Made by a program: the position numbers and the translations under genes. Below the pieces are notes generated by a model. That model was not told the origin of the DNA. It ran no database searches and saw only the letters and a list, made by a program, of their open reading frames with translations. 64,000 nt of DNA from CAZMRF01 sp964568735 (GTDB taxonomy: Bacteria > Acidobacteriota > Polarisedimenticolia > JACPZX01): NCBI GenBank assembly GCA_964568735.1, contig CAZMRF010000002.1, forward strand, positions 85,661 through 149,660, written 5' to 3'. This document shows, one piece after another, positions 27,411-37,674 of the stretch (the stretch's first letter is position 1; every line of letters begins with the position of its first letter).

Positions 27411-28214
27411 CTACTCGATCGAGGAGATGAGTCCCTCCGAGACCCACCTGCGGAAGTAGTGGAAGACCTGCCGCTGCTCGGCACGGCGGGACCCCCCTCC
27501 CGCTCGCAGCGCCGCACCGAGAGTCCGCCCCTTCCGGAGGGTGTCGAGGATCCCGAACGCCTGCCGGGAGAGGCGGAGGCGCCAGAGCATGCCGTCGCGA
27601 CGGTAAACGGCGAGCCGGCTCTTCCTGCGCCGGATGGGTGGAGGCCGGGTGCCGTCCTTGAAGGCCTGGAGGTACTCGTCGGCGGGCCAGAGGAAGGCCA
27701 GGAGCCGCAGCGCCGGAATCGTCCTGAGCTTCGCCCGCGCCCGGAGTCCGCCGGCCAGCACGGCGGCCTCCCCCGGCGACAGGACGGGAGCCTCTTCCTC
27801 GTCGAAGGCCTCGCACATGGCGAGCTCGAGCCGCGCGAGGTCGGCGGCGAAGCCTCTCCCGCGAAGGCGCGTTCCCGCCAGGACGTGCGCCGGAAGCCGG
27901 CTTCTCAGGCGGCTCAGCGTGTAGCTGCGCGACGGATGGGCCTGCACGTAGCCCGCCACGAGGCGCATGAAGCGCTTCTCGCCCAGGAAGTGCTTGAGCG
28001 CGGGGAAGTCGCCGGCGAGGGCCTCCTCCATCCGCAGCAGGTACATGTCCCTGTAGATGGCGACGCGCTCGACCGGCGACAACGTCCTAGAGGGCCGGAC
28101 GAGCCGGGCGGCAGAGCGGGCGCTGCGCTCGTACACCTCGCTGTCCGCACGCGGATCGACGATGAAGCGCTGCATCCAGGTCTGGGTCTTCCGCAGCCCG
28201 GGCTCAGCGGGCAT
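27411..28214 (-). CDS. DUF2063 (HvfC/BufC-like) partner of MNIO maturase
   Basis: A 267-aa protein with the N-terminal DUF2063 'putative DNA-binding' domain (~10-105). It contains the conserved Y-R-x-x-Y/M-x-x-R-M-x-E-A-L-x-x-D-F-P-A-L pattern, followed by a less conserved C-terminal domain. In MNIO (DUF692) RiPP systems this protein recruits the precursor peptide to the oxidative enzyme. It is the last gene of the three-gene operon and overlaps the DUF692 gene by 11 bp, so translation is coupled. The C-terminal part (~110-267) appears diverged from HvfC. The real function is binding, not transcription control, by family knowledge. Confidence 0.85.
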   Translation of the reverse strand: MPAEPGLRKTQTWMQRFIVDPRADSEVYERSARSAARLVRPSRTLSPVERVAIYRDMYLLRMEEALAGDFPALKHFLGEKRFMRLVAGYVQAHPSRSYTLSRLRSRLPAHVLAGTRLRGRGFAADLARLELAMCEAFDEEEAPVLSPGEAAVLAGGLRARAKLRTIPALRLLAFLWPADEYLQAFKDGTRPPPIRRRKSRLAVYRRDGMLWRLRLSRQAFGILDTLRKGRTLGAALRAGGGSRRAEQRQVFHYFRRWVSEGLISSIE

Positions 28215-29088
28215 GGGACCTCGCCTTCACGGCACGGCGGGTTCGCCCCCGCTCCCTTGCTGCCGCGCCCCTGTGCCGCTCGACCTTCATGACCTCGGCG
28301 TGGACGACCTCGAAAGCGGGGATCTCGGCATCCCACTCGATCATCGTCGTCCTCCCCCCCGTGCGGCGGTGGCAGCGCTCGTAGAGACTCCACACCGGAT
28401 CGCACACGTGGTCGCTGTGCGTGTCGAGGATGTGGGTCCCCTTGTGCGTGTGCCCCGCGAGGTGGTGGTAGACGACGCGCTCGGGCGGGATGGAGTCGAT
28501 GTACCGCTCGGGATCGAATCCGTGGTTGAAGGCGCTCACGTAGACGTTGTTCACGTCCAGGAGGAATCCGCAGTCGGCCTGCTCGCCCAGCCGCGCCAGG
28601 AACTCCCACTCCGGCATCGTCGAGGAGGTGAACTCCAGGTAGTTGGATGGGTTCTCGAGGACGAGCGGGCGCTCCAGGATCTCCTGGACGACCTTCACCC
28701 GCGCCGTGACGTGGGCCAGCGCCCTCTCCGTGAGGGGCACCGGCAGCAGGTCGTGCACGTTGCGTCCCGCGACCCCGGTCCAGCACAGGTGATCCGAGAT
28801 CCAGGGAGCCTTCACTCGCCGCGCGAGGGCCTTGAGCTTGCGGAGGTAGTCCCTGTCCAGCGGATCGGTGCTGCCGATCGACATCGAGACGCCGTGGAGG
28901 ACCACGGGATAGCGCTCGGCGATCCGGTCCAGTATCCGGATGGGCCGGCCGCCGGTATCCATGTAGTTCTCCGAGATGACCTCGAAAAACCCGACCTCCG
29001 GCCACTGTTCGAGGACATGGGGATAGTGGACCGGGCGCAGCCCCATCCCCAGTCCCAGGTCGGGGAGCTTCCACCGGAGCGGGATCAT
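28204..29088 (-). CDS. MNIO (DUF692) RiPP maturase, HvfB/BufB-like
   Basis: A 294-aa multinuclear non-heme iron-dependent oxidative enzyme, the family that converts cysteines in precursor peptides to oxazolone/thioamide or thiooxazole groups (methanobactin MbnB, bufferin BufB). The TIM-barrel signatures are complete: G-L-G-x-G-L-R-x-x-H (11-21), E-V-I-S-E-N-Y-M (36-43), H-G-V-S-M-S-I-G-S (65-73), S-D-H (98-100), L-E-N-P (144-147), L-D-V-N-N (177-181), H-H-L-A-G-H-T (208-214), and D-T-H-S-D-H. These supply the His/Asp/Glu iron ligands. It lies 60 bp downstream of the Cys-rich precursor and overlaps the partner gene. The exact modification made here is not predictable. Confidence 0.92.
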   Translation of the reverse strand: MIPLRWKLPDLGLGMGLRPVHYPHVLEQWPEVGFFEVISENYMDTGGRPIRILDRIAERYPVVLHGVSMSIGSTDPLDRDYLRKLKALARRVKAPWISDHLCWTGVAGRNVHDLLPVPLTERALAHVTARVKVVQEILERPLVLENPSNYLEFTSSTMPEWEFLARLGEQADCGFLLDVNNVYVSAFNHGFDPERYIDSIPPERVVYHHLAGHTHKGTHILDTHSDHVCDPVWSLYERCHRRTGGRTTMIEWDAEIPAFEVVHAEVMKVERHRGAAARERGRTRRAVKARSHAR

Positions 29089-29148
29089 GCCGGCACGCGC
29101 AGGGAGGGCCGCAGCGCCAATCCCGCGGCCCTCCTCGGTATCACGTGG

Positions 29149-29634
29149 TCAGGCTGCCTTGGGAACGGTGCAGCCGCCCTTCCCCTTGCAGGAGTTCTTG
29201 CAGGCGCAGCCGTTGTCGCCGCTCTTGCAACCGCCGAGCCCCTTGCAGGCGTTGTCCCCCGCGCATCCGTGCTTGCCCTCGGGGGTCGCGCAGCCGCCCT
29301 TGCCCTTGCAGGTGTTCTTTCCGGCGCAGCCACCGTCGCCGCTCTTGCAGCCGCCCTTCCCCTTGCAGGAGTTGTGGCCCTTGCAGCACTGCCCGGTGGC
29401 GCAGCCGCCCTTGCCCTTGCAGGTGTTCTTTCCGGCGCAGCCGCCGTCGCCGCTTTCGCAGCCGCCCTTCCCCTTGCAGGAGTTGAGCCCCTTGCACCCG
29501 TGGAGCTCGCCGGCCTTCTTATCCGATCCCTCGCCCTTCTCCTCCGGAGCGGCAAAGCCCCGCCCCGGTGCGGCCGCCGCCGCCACGCCGGCGACGGCTG
29601 CCGCAAGCAGCTTGTTGAAATCCCTCCGCTTCAT
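29149..29634 (-). CDS. Cys-rich repeat RiPP precursor with Tat-type signal (bufferin-like)
   Basis: A 161-aa peptide whose leader starts MKRRDFNKLL, a twin-arginine motif followed by an Ala-rich hydrophobic stretch to ~25. Residues 46-155 contain six copies of a 14-residue unit G-C-x-G-x-N-x-C-K-G-K-G-G-C (C-x5-C-x5-C), starting at Cys 47, 66, 84, 103, 124 and 143. Two extra cysteines (83, 145) give 20 in total. Linkers are Gly/Ser/Asp-rich. It is the first gene of the operon with the DUF692 enzyme and DUF2063 partner and has a perfect AGGAGG 8 bp upstream of the ATG. The likely role is post-translationally modified cysteines binding copper or another soft metal outside the cytoplasm, as for bufferins. 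The repeat differs from the E-G-K-C-G repeat of HvfA. The metal is inference. Confidence 0.85.
   Translation of the reverse strand: MKRRDFNKLLAAAVAGVAAAAAPGRGFAAPEEKGEGSDKKAGELHGCKGLNSCKGKGGCESGDGGCAGKNTCKGKGGCATGQCCKGHNSCKGKGGCKSGDGGCAGKNTCKGKGGCATPEGKHGCAGDNACKGLGGCKSGDNGCACKNSCKGKGGCTVPKAA
29290..29485 (-). repeat. near-identical internal DNA duplication in the Cys-rich precursor
   Basis: The 42 bp at 29290-29331 recur exactly at 29401-29442, and the similarity continues for ~43 bp more with few differences. The offset is 111 bp, equal to two repeat units. This indicates recent expansion of the repeat array by unequal exchange or slippage. Confidence 0.8.
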
Positions 29635-29709
29635 TGTGCGGGCCTCCTATGGTTTGGCCGGTAACGGCCGTGGCGCTCGATTCGCTGGAAGGCGCGCCCC
29701 GGACCGGAC

Positions 29710-29740
29710 ATTCTAGTCCGCCCCGCGGGGCAGAGGCCAA
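29710..29740 (-). promoter_or_regulatory. candidate MerR-type promoter of the RiPP operon
   Basis: Reading the minus strand, TTGGCC (29740-29735) is a possible -35 and TAGAAT (29715-29710) a good -10. They are separated by 19 bp instead of 17. A perfect 12-bp palindrome GCCCCGCGGGGC (29720-29731) is centred on that spacer. This geometry is the hallmark of promoters activated by MerR-family metal sensors such as CueR. No MerR gene is present in the window. GC-rich palindromes are not rare in such DNA, so confidence is moderate. Confidence 0.45.
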
Positions 29741-29888
29741 CAAACCGAGCCCCGGATGAGCCGTCGGGGCGCGGCCCGGGCAGGGAACTCCGAATCGGAG
29801 CCGCTGAGAAGCACACTTCCAGGGCCGGCGAGGTTACCCTCGAGCGTCCGCTTCCCGGCTCATCCCCGCACGGCTCGAGGAATCCATC

Positions 29889-31955
<2,067 letters not shown>

Positions 31956-32020
31956 CCTCCGGCCTCGGCCGGGGAGGCACGAGGATCAGGCGGCGCGCGC
32001 GGTGGTGGGACGTTCGGGGA

Positions 32021-32605
32021 TCAGACGGCGCGGGAGGGGGGGCCGGGCTTGAAGAAGAGGAACTCCCGCTGACCGTTCCGCCGCGTATGGAGGTGGTCGA
32101 GCTCGAACCCGCCGAAGAGGCCCACGACGTCGCGGTTCTCGTAGGGCTGTGTCAGCCCGGCCCGACCCTGGATGGGCTCCGGGAAGACGAGATCCTCCCC
32201 GAGGATCCGGAAGCGTGTCCGCGGTCTCGACGCCGCCGCGCCCACCGGGCCGAAGAAGGCGAGGATCGCTCCCCCGGGCACGACGAGGTCGCCCAGCAAC
32301 GAAGTTCGCCGGCGGGCCTCCACCGGGTGCATCGAGGCCAGTGCGTCCCAGAGGAGCACACCGGCATACGAGCCCTGGCTTCCGGCCAGGATGTCCGTCT
32401 CGACGAAGACCCGGAAGCCCCGCTCACCTAGGAATGAGACGTTCTCGCCGCACAGCTCGCCGAGCATGAGGAGCTGCGGGGACGGCTGGAGCCGGGTGAC
32501 GCGCCGGAGAAACCGTTGCAGCCCCATCGTCGGCAGGGGCTCGTGGGCTGAGGCCGGAGAGGCCGGGTCTCCCCGGGCCTCCCTCGGACTCTCTTTCCGG
32601 AACAT
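32021..32605 (-). CDS. hypothetical protein, class I methyltransferase-like fold
   Basis: A 194-aa soluble protein. Residues ~42-140 have the alternating beta/alpha pattern of a class I SAM-dependent methyltransferase: a first strand L-L-M-L-G-E-L-C-G, an acidic end of strand 2 (V-F-V-E-T-D), a strand-4-like segment (A-G-V-L-L-W-D-A-L) and a V-V-P-G-G segment before strand 5. The canonical Gly-rich loop is weak, so it may be a degenerate relative. The ATG at 32605 has only a weak ribosome binding site; Met27 (32527) is an alternative start. It lies 36 bp after the bactofilin gene on the same strand. Confidence 0.5.
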   Translation of the reverse strand: MFRKESPREARGDPASPASAHEPLPTMGLQRFLRRVTRLQPSPQLLMLGELCGENVSFLGERGFRVFVETDILAGSQGSYAGVLLWDALASMHPVEARRRTSLLGDLVVPGGAILAFFGPVGAAASRPRTRFRILGEDLVFPEPIQGRAGLTQPYENRDVVGLFGGFELDHLHTRRNGQREFLFFKPGPPSRAV

Positions 32606-32641
32606 GGTCGGCGGAGCTCGGGCCGGGCGGTGACCCGCCGG

Positions 32642-33214
32642 CTATCCCGCCATCTTCCCCTGAGCGGCGACCTGCACCTGGGGCCGCTCCTGGATCCTCT
32701 CCTGCACCTTCTCCTGCACCTTCTCCTGCACCTTCTCGTGGACTTTCTCCCGGATCGTGGGGGCGATCGACGCTGCGGCCGAGGCGCGCCCCATGTCCAC
32801 GCTGCCCCTGAACTGAGCGCCGTCGGAGATGGCCACTCGCGGAGCGAAAAGGTCTCCCGTGAGACGTCCCGTCTCGGAGATCTCGATCTTCTCGTCCGCG
32901 TGGACGTTGCCCGTCACTTCGCCGTGGACGGTCACGCTGCGGGCGTGGACCTCGGCGTTCACGCGGCCGTTCTGGGCGATCGTGATGTTGTGGTCCTTGA
33001 GATGGATCTTCCCTTCGACCCGTCCTTCGACGGTCATGTCCTCGGACCCTGAGACTTCGCCCTTGATGAAGAGCGATCCGCCGATGTTGGCGGCCCGGCC
33101 CTTGACGCCGGAGGAGGCCACCGGCGCCGCCGATGCGGAGGGGAAGCTGTCGGCCCTGGGTGCGGCCTGCTGCTGAGCTCCCCGCGGACTTTCGGGCTCC
33201 TTCTTGTCCCACAT
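32642..33214 (-). CDS. bactofilin (polymer-forming cytoskeletal protein)
   Basis: A 190-aa bactofilin (DUF583), which self-assembles into filaments that scaffold cell-envelope processes. The core at ~42-137 is a right-handed beta-helix with hydrophobic periodicity and the motifs S-L-F-I-K-G-E, G-R-V-E-G-K-I and T-G-D-L-x-A-P-R. An N-terminal Pro/Ser/Ala-rich tail precedes it. The C-terminal tail contains tandem E-K-V-Q/H units (~153-172), predicted to be helical or coiled. The coding DNA shows a 12-bp tandem repeat there. Filament formation is known for the family; the specific cell role is unknown. Confidence 0.9.
   Translation of the reverse strand: MWDKKEPESPRGAQQQAAPRADSFPSASAAPVASSGVKGRAANIGGSLFIKGEVSGSEDMTVEGRVEGKIHLKDHNITIAQNGRVNAEVHARSVTVHGEVTGNVHADEKIEISETGRLTGDLFAPRVAISDGAQFRGSVDMGRASAAASIAPTIREKVHEKVQEKVQEKVQERIQERPQVQVAAQGKMAG
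32699..32746 (-). repeat. 12-bp tandem repeat in bactofilin C-terminus
   Basis: Three perfect copies of CTCCTGCACCTT (plus strand) at 32699-32734, with a degenerate fourth copy to 32746. On the coding strand each unit encodes K-V-Q-E. Copy number may vary between strains. Confidence 0.85.
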
Positions 33215-33586
33215 TCTGGTCTCTCCTTCCGCTGCGAGGACTCGAGGACGAGATCCCGCTCGCGGTCACGGCGGGGCGTCAGGTTGGAGTGACGAGTACA
33301 CGGAGGACCCGGGGACCGCGGGCGGCTGCGACGGCCCTTCCCCTCGGGAGCGCCGGGCGCCCTCGACGGGGATCCTGTCCGCTCCCTGCGGCTCGAAGGC
33401 CGGCTCCGCCATCATCGCCGGAGTTCGCGCCTCGACGCAGGTCGCATCTCAAGGTACTCACCGGGAGGCTGGCGTCAAGCGGGGCGACCCGGAGCCCCGA
33501 GTTCCCCTCCGGAAGGCGTGGCCAGGAGAGGCTCCCTTCCCGTGGACAGGGGCATCCTGGGCCCTCCGCGCGGGAGCCTGGGGGGA
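33215..33586. other. intergenic region, no gene
   Basis: About 370 bp between the bactofilin gene and the end of the MBOAT-like gene, both leftward. Open frames here have no family resemblance and overlap one another. The bactofilin promoter should be in this stretch, but no clear -35/-10 pair stands out. Confidence 0.4.
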
Positions 33587-34939
33587 TCACCACTCCGGGA
33601 GCCTGAAGAGGGCCGCGACGAGGCGGAAGGCCGCCTCGTCGGGGAAGCCGAAGGGACGGGCGAAGAGGGCCAGGATCAGGGCCACGACCGTGAGGGTGGC
33701 GGCGATCGAGAGGAACTCCCCGGCAAAGCGGAGTGCCCGGGAGCCTCCAGCATCCCGGGTATCCTCACGAGGCTTCTTCGCGCGAATCGCCTCGCGAAGC
33801 AGCATCGCGGTCACGACCGTCCCGAAGGCGAGCATGTTGAAGTGTGCCGCCAGGAATCCCTCGAGCGTGATCTCGGAGGGCCATTTCACGTAGTAGCGGA
33901 CCGCGTGGGTGAAGCCCCCGAAGAGGAAGGTCGCCATCCCCGCGACGGCAGCCGCCAGGACGGGCCTGCGGCGCAGGGGCATGGCCAGCGGGTAGTAGGC
34001 GAGCGTCATGAGGCAGTCCCGCCAGTAGATGTTCCACCGCCTCCAGAACTCCAGGACGTTCGTGGAGCGGTAGGGCATTCTCATGCCGGGAGGGATGTCG
34101 AAGCCGAGCACGTACAGCATGCCGACGGCCGTGTGGATGTATCCCGCCGTGCTGAGGAAGAGGCTGAGCAGAATCACGTGGCATGACGCCAGGGCGGAGA
34201 CGACGTCCATCTCCCCCGAGTAGGCCGCGATCACGGAGACCGAGGGGAAGAGGCCGCTCTTCGCGAGGATCCTGCCGACGACGAGGTAGAGGAGCCCGTG
34301 CGCCATGCGGGCGAGACCGCGGCGCATCAGCTCGGGGCGCAGCTCGGAAGAGTATCCGCGGTGGAGGACCGCGAAGCCGACCGGGGCCACGTTCAGCGAC
34401 GAGAGCGGGAGCGCGATCAGGTACGTGAGGAAGCCCGCGAGGCCAGCCCCCTCGAGCTGGCTCCGCTTGAAGACGGCTTCGTAGACGTACAGGGGCAACC
34501 GTAGAATGAAATTGGAGGCGTAGAAGACCACGAGGAGGATCTCGAAGGCGGTCGATGCGCGCGAGCTCGCTCCGAGGAGGATGGTCGTCACGTAGAGCCC
34601 GGCGAGGAGCGGGAGCTTGAGTCCCCACGACGCGCGGGCATGCACGACTCCGTAGAAGGCGATCCACACGACGAGGGCTCCCGCCACCTGCAGCGGGCCG
34701 AAGAGGAAGACGATCTGGGCGAGGGAGAAGGCCAGGAGGATTCGCAGGCGTGCCGCGGGGAAGAGCGAGCCGAGGCAGGCGGCCGCGAAGAAGAGCCCCG
34801 AAACGATCGCGAACTGCCGCGCCCCGAGGGGCTCGAGCCCTCCCGCGACATTCAGGTAGCCCGCCATGTCCAGGGCCACGGCGGCAGCCAGGAGGCCGCC
34901 GAGAAGGAGCAGGTGGGCTGCGAGGCGAGTCCCCTTCAT
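33587..34939 (-). CDS. MBOAT-like multi-pass membrane acyltransferase
   Basis: A 450-aa membrane protein with roughly ten to twelve hydrophobic helices. Near residues ~310-370 it has the MBOAT signature: N-V-L-E-F-W-R-R-W-N-I-Y-W-R-D followed by a Y-Y-P-L segment and then F-L-F-G-G-F-T-H-A, where the His corresponds to the catalytic His of MBOAT O-acyltransferases. Such proteins move acyl groups onto exported polysaccharides (AlgI, DltB). ATG 34939 is chosen because the ~130 codons upstream in frame look non-coding. No acyl-donor partner gene adjoins it, so the substrate cannot be inferred. Confidence 0.7.
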   Translation of the reverse strand: MKGTRLAAHLLLLGGLLAAAVALDMAGYLNVAGGLEPLGARQFAIVSGLFFAAACLGSLFPAARLRILLAFSLAQIVFLFGPLQVAGALVVWIAFYGVVHARASWGLKLPLLAGLYVTTILLGASSRASTAFEILLVVFYASNFILRLPLYVYEAVFKRSQLEGAGLAGFLTYLIALPLSSLNVAPVGFAVLHRGYSSELRPELMRRGLARMAHGLLYLVVGRILAKSGLFPSVSVIAAYSGEMDVVSALASCHVILLSLFLSTAGYIHTAVGMLYVLGFDIPPGMRMPYRSTNVLEFWRRWNIYWRDCLMTLAYYPLAMPLRRRPVLAAAVAGMATFLFGGFTHAVRYYVKWPSEITLEGFLAAHFNMLAFGTVVTAMLLREAIRAKKPREDTRDAGGSRALRFAGEFLSIAATLTVVALILALFARPFGFPDEAAFRLVAALFRLPEW

Positions 34940-35244
34940 GCACTCGCCGCCTGTCTCTCGCTGGTGATCATCTCGATCTCGTGAGGCTGCCGTGCGAGCC
35001 GCCGGGATGGCCCGGCCCGAAGCGGGTCGGATTATCCACGACGGTGCCGCCGGAGTCGACGGGGGGCGGATCGTCCCGAGGCAGCACGCAGGGCGGGCGA
35101 GGGTCTCATGGAGAAGGGAGCCCTCACCTCCCCTGGATCGATCGGAGATCCAGAGGCCCATGGTATGTTCCGCCGTTCCGGGGCCCGCCCGATCCGCCAG
35201 CGGGCTCTTGATGTGGATCTCGCCCCGGACAGGCTCCCAGCTCC
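34940..35244. other. divergent intergenic region, no gene
   Basis: About 305 bp between two divergent membrane-protein genes. It must hold both promoters. No convincing -35/-10 pair, operator or small ORF is seen. Confidence 0.4.
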
Positions 35245-36864
35245 GTGACCCGTGATCCGGTCCTCCGATCTGAAGGCGACGCAGCCCCCGCCGCACGAGC
35301 CGGGCGTGACTTGTTGAAGGCTGCACCGATCGCGGGAATCCTCGCGCTCTCGGCCGCGCTGAGATTCTACGGACTGGGCCGGGACGGACTCTGGGCCGAC
35401 GAAGCCTTCACGGCCTTCTGGGCCAGGCTGCCGCTCGCCGATCTCCTGGCTCAGCTCAAAGAGGACTGTCATGCGCCCCTGAGCTACGTGGTGGCGAAAC
35501 TCCTCCTCGGCCTCGTCGGCGAAGGCGAGTGGCAGGTCAGGCTTCCGTCCGCGATTCTCGGTGTGTCGGCGGTCGGGCTCATCTACCTCGCCGGCCGCCG
35601 TCTGCTGTCACGGGAGGGAGGCCTCCTCGCCGCCTTGCTCCTTGCGACGAGCCCCATCCACATCCACTACAGCCGTGAGGCGCGGCCCTACTCCCTGCTG
35701 GTCTTCCTGTGCACGCTGTCGCTCCTTCTCGCCCTCGCCATCCAGCGGCGTCCCAGGCTCTGGCTGCTCGCCGTCTGCGCAGCCTCCCTCGCGGCCGTTC
35801 TCTACACTCACAACGTCGGGCTCTTCTTCACCGCCGCCCTCCTGGGGACCTTCGCCCTGAGCGCGATCCGCGTGAGCGCCTCACCCGACGATTCGAGCGT
35901 CATCCGATCCCTCGCGTCCCTTCGAACCTGGCTGATCGTCGCCTGCCTCACGATCGTGGGCTATCTCCCCTGGCTCACGGTCGCGGCGCGCCAGGCCGGC
36001 CAGGCCGACGATGTCTTCGCCTGGGCCCGTACGGGCTGGGAGCAGCGCTTCCCCTGGCAGCCCCTGCTGTCGGCCGTCACGCTGAGCCATGGCGCCCCCG
36101 CACCGATCCGCAACGAAGCCCGGGAGTTCCCTCCACTGGCCTGGATCGCGCTGGGGCTTGCCGTGATCCTCGTCGTCCGAGGGATCCTCTCGGCCCGCTG
36201 GAGGCTCGAAGGAGCAGCCCCCCGCCTCCTCCTGGCCGGCGCGGGGACGCTGGGGGGGATCTTCGCCTACTCGCTGGTCCGCACACCGATCTATGTCGTC
36301 GGGCGCGTCGATGTCATCGTCCTCCCGCTCTTCGTGCTCCTGATCTCGGGGGGCCTCGTCTCGCTCGGGCGCCGCGCAGGCCGGCTCGCGGCTCTCGCGC
36401 TCGTGATCACGGCCGTGCTACCGGTCCATCGGGATCTGACGATCGATGTCCGCTCCCAGGAGAGGCTCATGGCGGGCTTCCTCGCATCCACGATGGATCG
36501 TGGGGACGCACTCGTGGTGACGGGGCCCTTCCTAGCCTCCCAGCAGTACTACCTCGGGGCGCGGCGGCCTGACGTCCGGATCCGCGCCTTTCCCGTGGCA
36601 CGGGAGAGCCACCCCGGCTGGGTGGACTGGTCGGGCTACGGGGAGGAGCGCCTCACGAGCGAGGCCGAGAACCTCGTGGCGGAGATCCGCGGGGGGACTC
36701 CGCAGCCGCGCAGCATCTGGCTCCTCCTCCACCCCCACGACGGCAACGCCACGATGGCCGGCGCGCTCGCCCGGATCGCGCGTGAGATGCAGGCCTACAC
36801 GACGGGCTACCTCGGAATCACGCTGATCCGGGCGGGAGTGGCGACTCAGGCGGAGACACGCTGA
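35245..36864 (+). CDS. GT-C glycosyltransferase, family 39 (ArnT/PMT-like)
   Basis: A 539-aa polytopic membrane protein of the dolichyl/undecaprenyl-phosphate-sugar transferase type. The catalytic first-loop acidic pair is visible in G-L-W-A-D-E-A-F (~50-57) after the first helix, and the H-A-P-L-S-Y segment (~75) also matches the family. Around a dozen hydrophobic helices follow to ~390, then a soluble C-terminal domain (~400-539). Enzymes of this class transfer a sugar from a polyprenyl carrier to lipid or protein on the outer face of the membrane. GTG 35245 is the start. It is divergent from the MBOAT-like gene, so both may serve envelope glycan modification (inference). Confidence 0.82.
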   Translation: MTRDPVLRSEGDAAPAARAGRDLLKAAPIAGILALSAALRFYGLGRDGLWADEAFTAFWARLPLADLLAQLKEDCHAPLSYVVAKLLLGLVGEGEWQVRLPSAILGVSAVGLIYLAGRRLLSREGGLLAALLLATSPIHIHYSREARPYSLLVFLCTLSLLLALAIQRRPRLWLLAVCAASLAAVLYTHNVGLFFTAALLGTFALSAIRVSASPDDSSVIRSLASLRTWLIVACLTIVGYLPWLTVAARQAGQADDVFAWARTGWEQRFPWQPLLSAVTLSHGAPAPIRNEAREFPPLAWIALGLAVILVVRGILSARWRLEGAAPRLLLAGAGTLGGIFAYSLVRTPIYVVGRVDVIVLPLFVLLISGGLVSLGRRAGRLAALALVITAVLPVHRDLTIDVRSQERLMAGFLASTMDRGDALVVTGPFLASQQYYLGARRPDVRIRAFPVARESHPGWVDWSGYGEERLTSEAENLVAEIRGGTPQPRSIWLLLHPHDGNATMAGALARIAREMQAYTTGYLGITLIRAGVATQAETR

Positions 36865-36890
36865 TCGGCCGCGCTATGGAATCTTGCGGC

Positions 36891-37337
36891 TCAGGAGAAC
36901 TCCATGTCCGCCAGCCGGACGACGATGCTGTGGCCCTTCAGTTTCTTGACCATCACCTCGTCGGCGGTCAGGAGCGGAAAGCCCTCCCTCTCGGCCAGGG
37001 CCACGTAGGCGGCGTCGTAGACGGCCACTTGGTAGGCCCAGGCAATCGCAGTCGCCTTCCGCAGCAATCCCCAGTCGAGGGGGACGATCTCGAGGCGAAG
37101 CCCTTCGAGGAGACCTAGAGCCCGCGTCGCATCCGCCTCCTCGGCGCGCTCGCTGTACCTGACGGCGTTCACGATCTCGAGGAGCGAGAAGTCGGGGACA
37201 ACGAGCTTGCAGCGGCCCGACTGGTGGAGCGCCCTGAGGGCGACGGCCTTCTCGCGGTCGGCCTCGTGGTGTCGAGTGAACCATTTCGCCGCGACCGACG
37301 CGTCGAGGACGTACCGGGCGTGGGTCGCACGGATCAC
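36891..37337 (-). CDS. vapC: PIN-domain toxin, VapC family
   Basis: A 148-aa PIN-domain ribonuclease. Active-site acids are Asp12 (V-L-D-A-S-V), Glu54 (L-L-E-I-V-N-A), Asp108 (Y-D-A-A-Y) and Asp126 (T-A-D-E), the full quartet expected for an active VapC. These enzymes cleave tRNA or rRNA when the antitoxin is degraded. Its ATG overlaps the antitoxin stop by ATGA, so it is co-translated with the upstream RHH protein. Confidence 0.9.
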   Translation of the reverse strand: MIRATHARYVLDASVAAKWFTRHHEADREKAVALRALHQSGRCKLVVPDFSLLEIVNAVRYSERAEEADATRALGLLEGLRLEIVPLDWGLLRKATAIAWAYQVAVYDAAYVALAEREGFPLLTADEVMVKKLKGHSIVVRLADMEFS

Positions 37338-37651
37338 GAGCGCCTCTTGCGACTCGTCGTGCGATACCGCTTTCGGGGCTCATGGACGCGCAGGGAGCGA
37401 CTGTCCCGGAACTCCCTGATCACCTTGCCGGGATCCCAACTCCCCAGCTTATCGGCCAGGGCGTCCATCCCCCGGCTCGCCTCCTCCATCTCGCGCCGAC
37501 TCTCGGCCTCCTCACGCTCCTTCCGCCGAGCCTCCAGATAGGTCGTCAGCGCTGACTGGATCAGGGCGCTGCGGCTTGTTCCGGAATCGGCCGCCTCGGC
37601 GTCGACCGCTTTCAGGAGTTCATCCTTCAGGAAGACGTTGACCCGTGCCAT
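37334..37651 (-). CDS. ribbon-helix-helix antitoxin of the VapC pair
   Basis: A 105-aa antitoxin. Residues 1-45 are a MetJ/Arc-type ribbon-helix-helix domain (M-A-R-V-N-V-F-L-K-D-E-L-L-K-A-V-D, then G-T-S-R-S-A-L-I-Q). A charged Glu/Arg helix (46-75) and a basic tail that should wrap the toxin follow. ATG 37651 has GAGGGGG upstream. The longer in-frame extension upstream crosses the promoter and is rejected. It autoregulates through the palindrome listed next. Confidence 0.88.
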   Translation of the reverse strand: MARVNVFLKDELLKAVDAEAADSGTSRSALIQSALTTYLEARRKEREEAESRREMEEASRGMDALADKLGSWDPGKVIREFRDSRSLRVHEPRKRYRTTSRKRRS

Positions 37652-37674
37652 CTTGGCCCCCTCAGTACACACAC

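Noticed and set aside
29690..29745. CueR-type regulator expected next to the RiPP promoter
   Set aside because: No MerR-family gene was found anywhere in the window, so only the site, not the regulator, can be reported.
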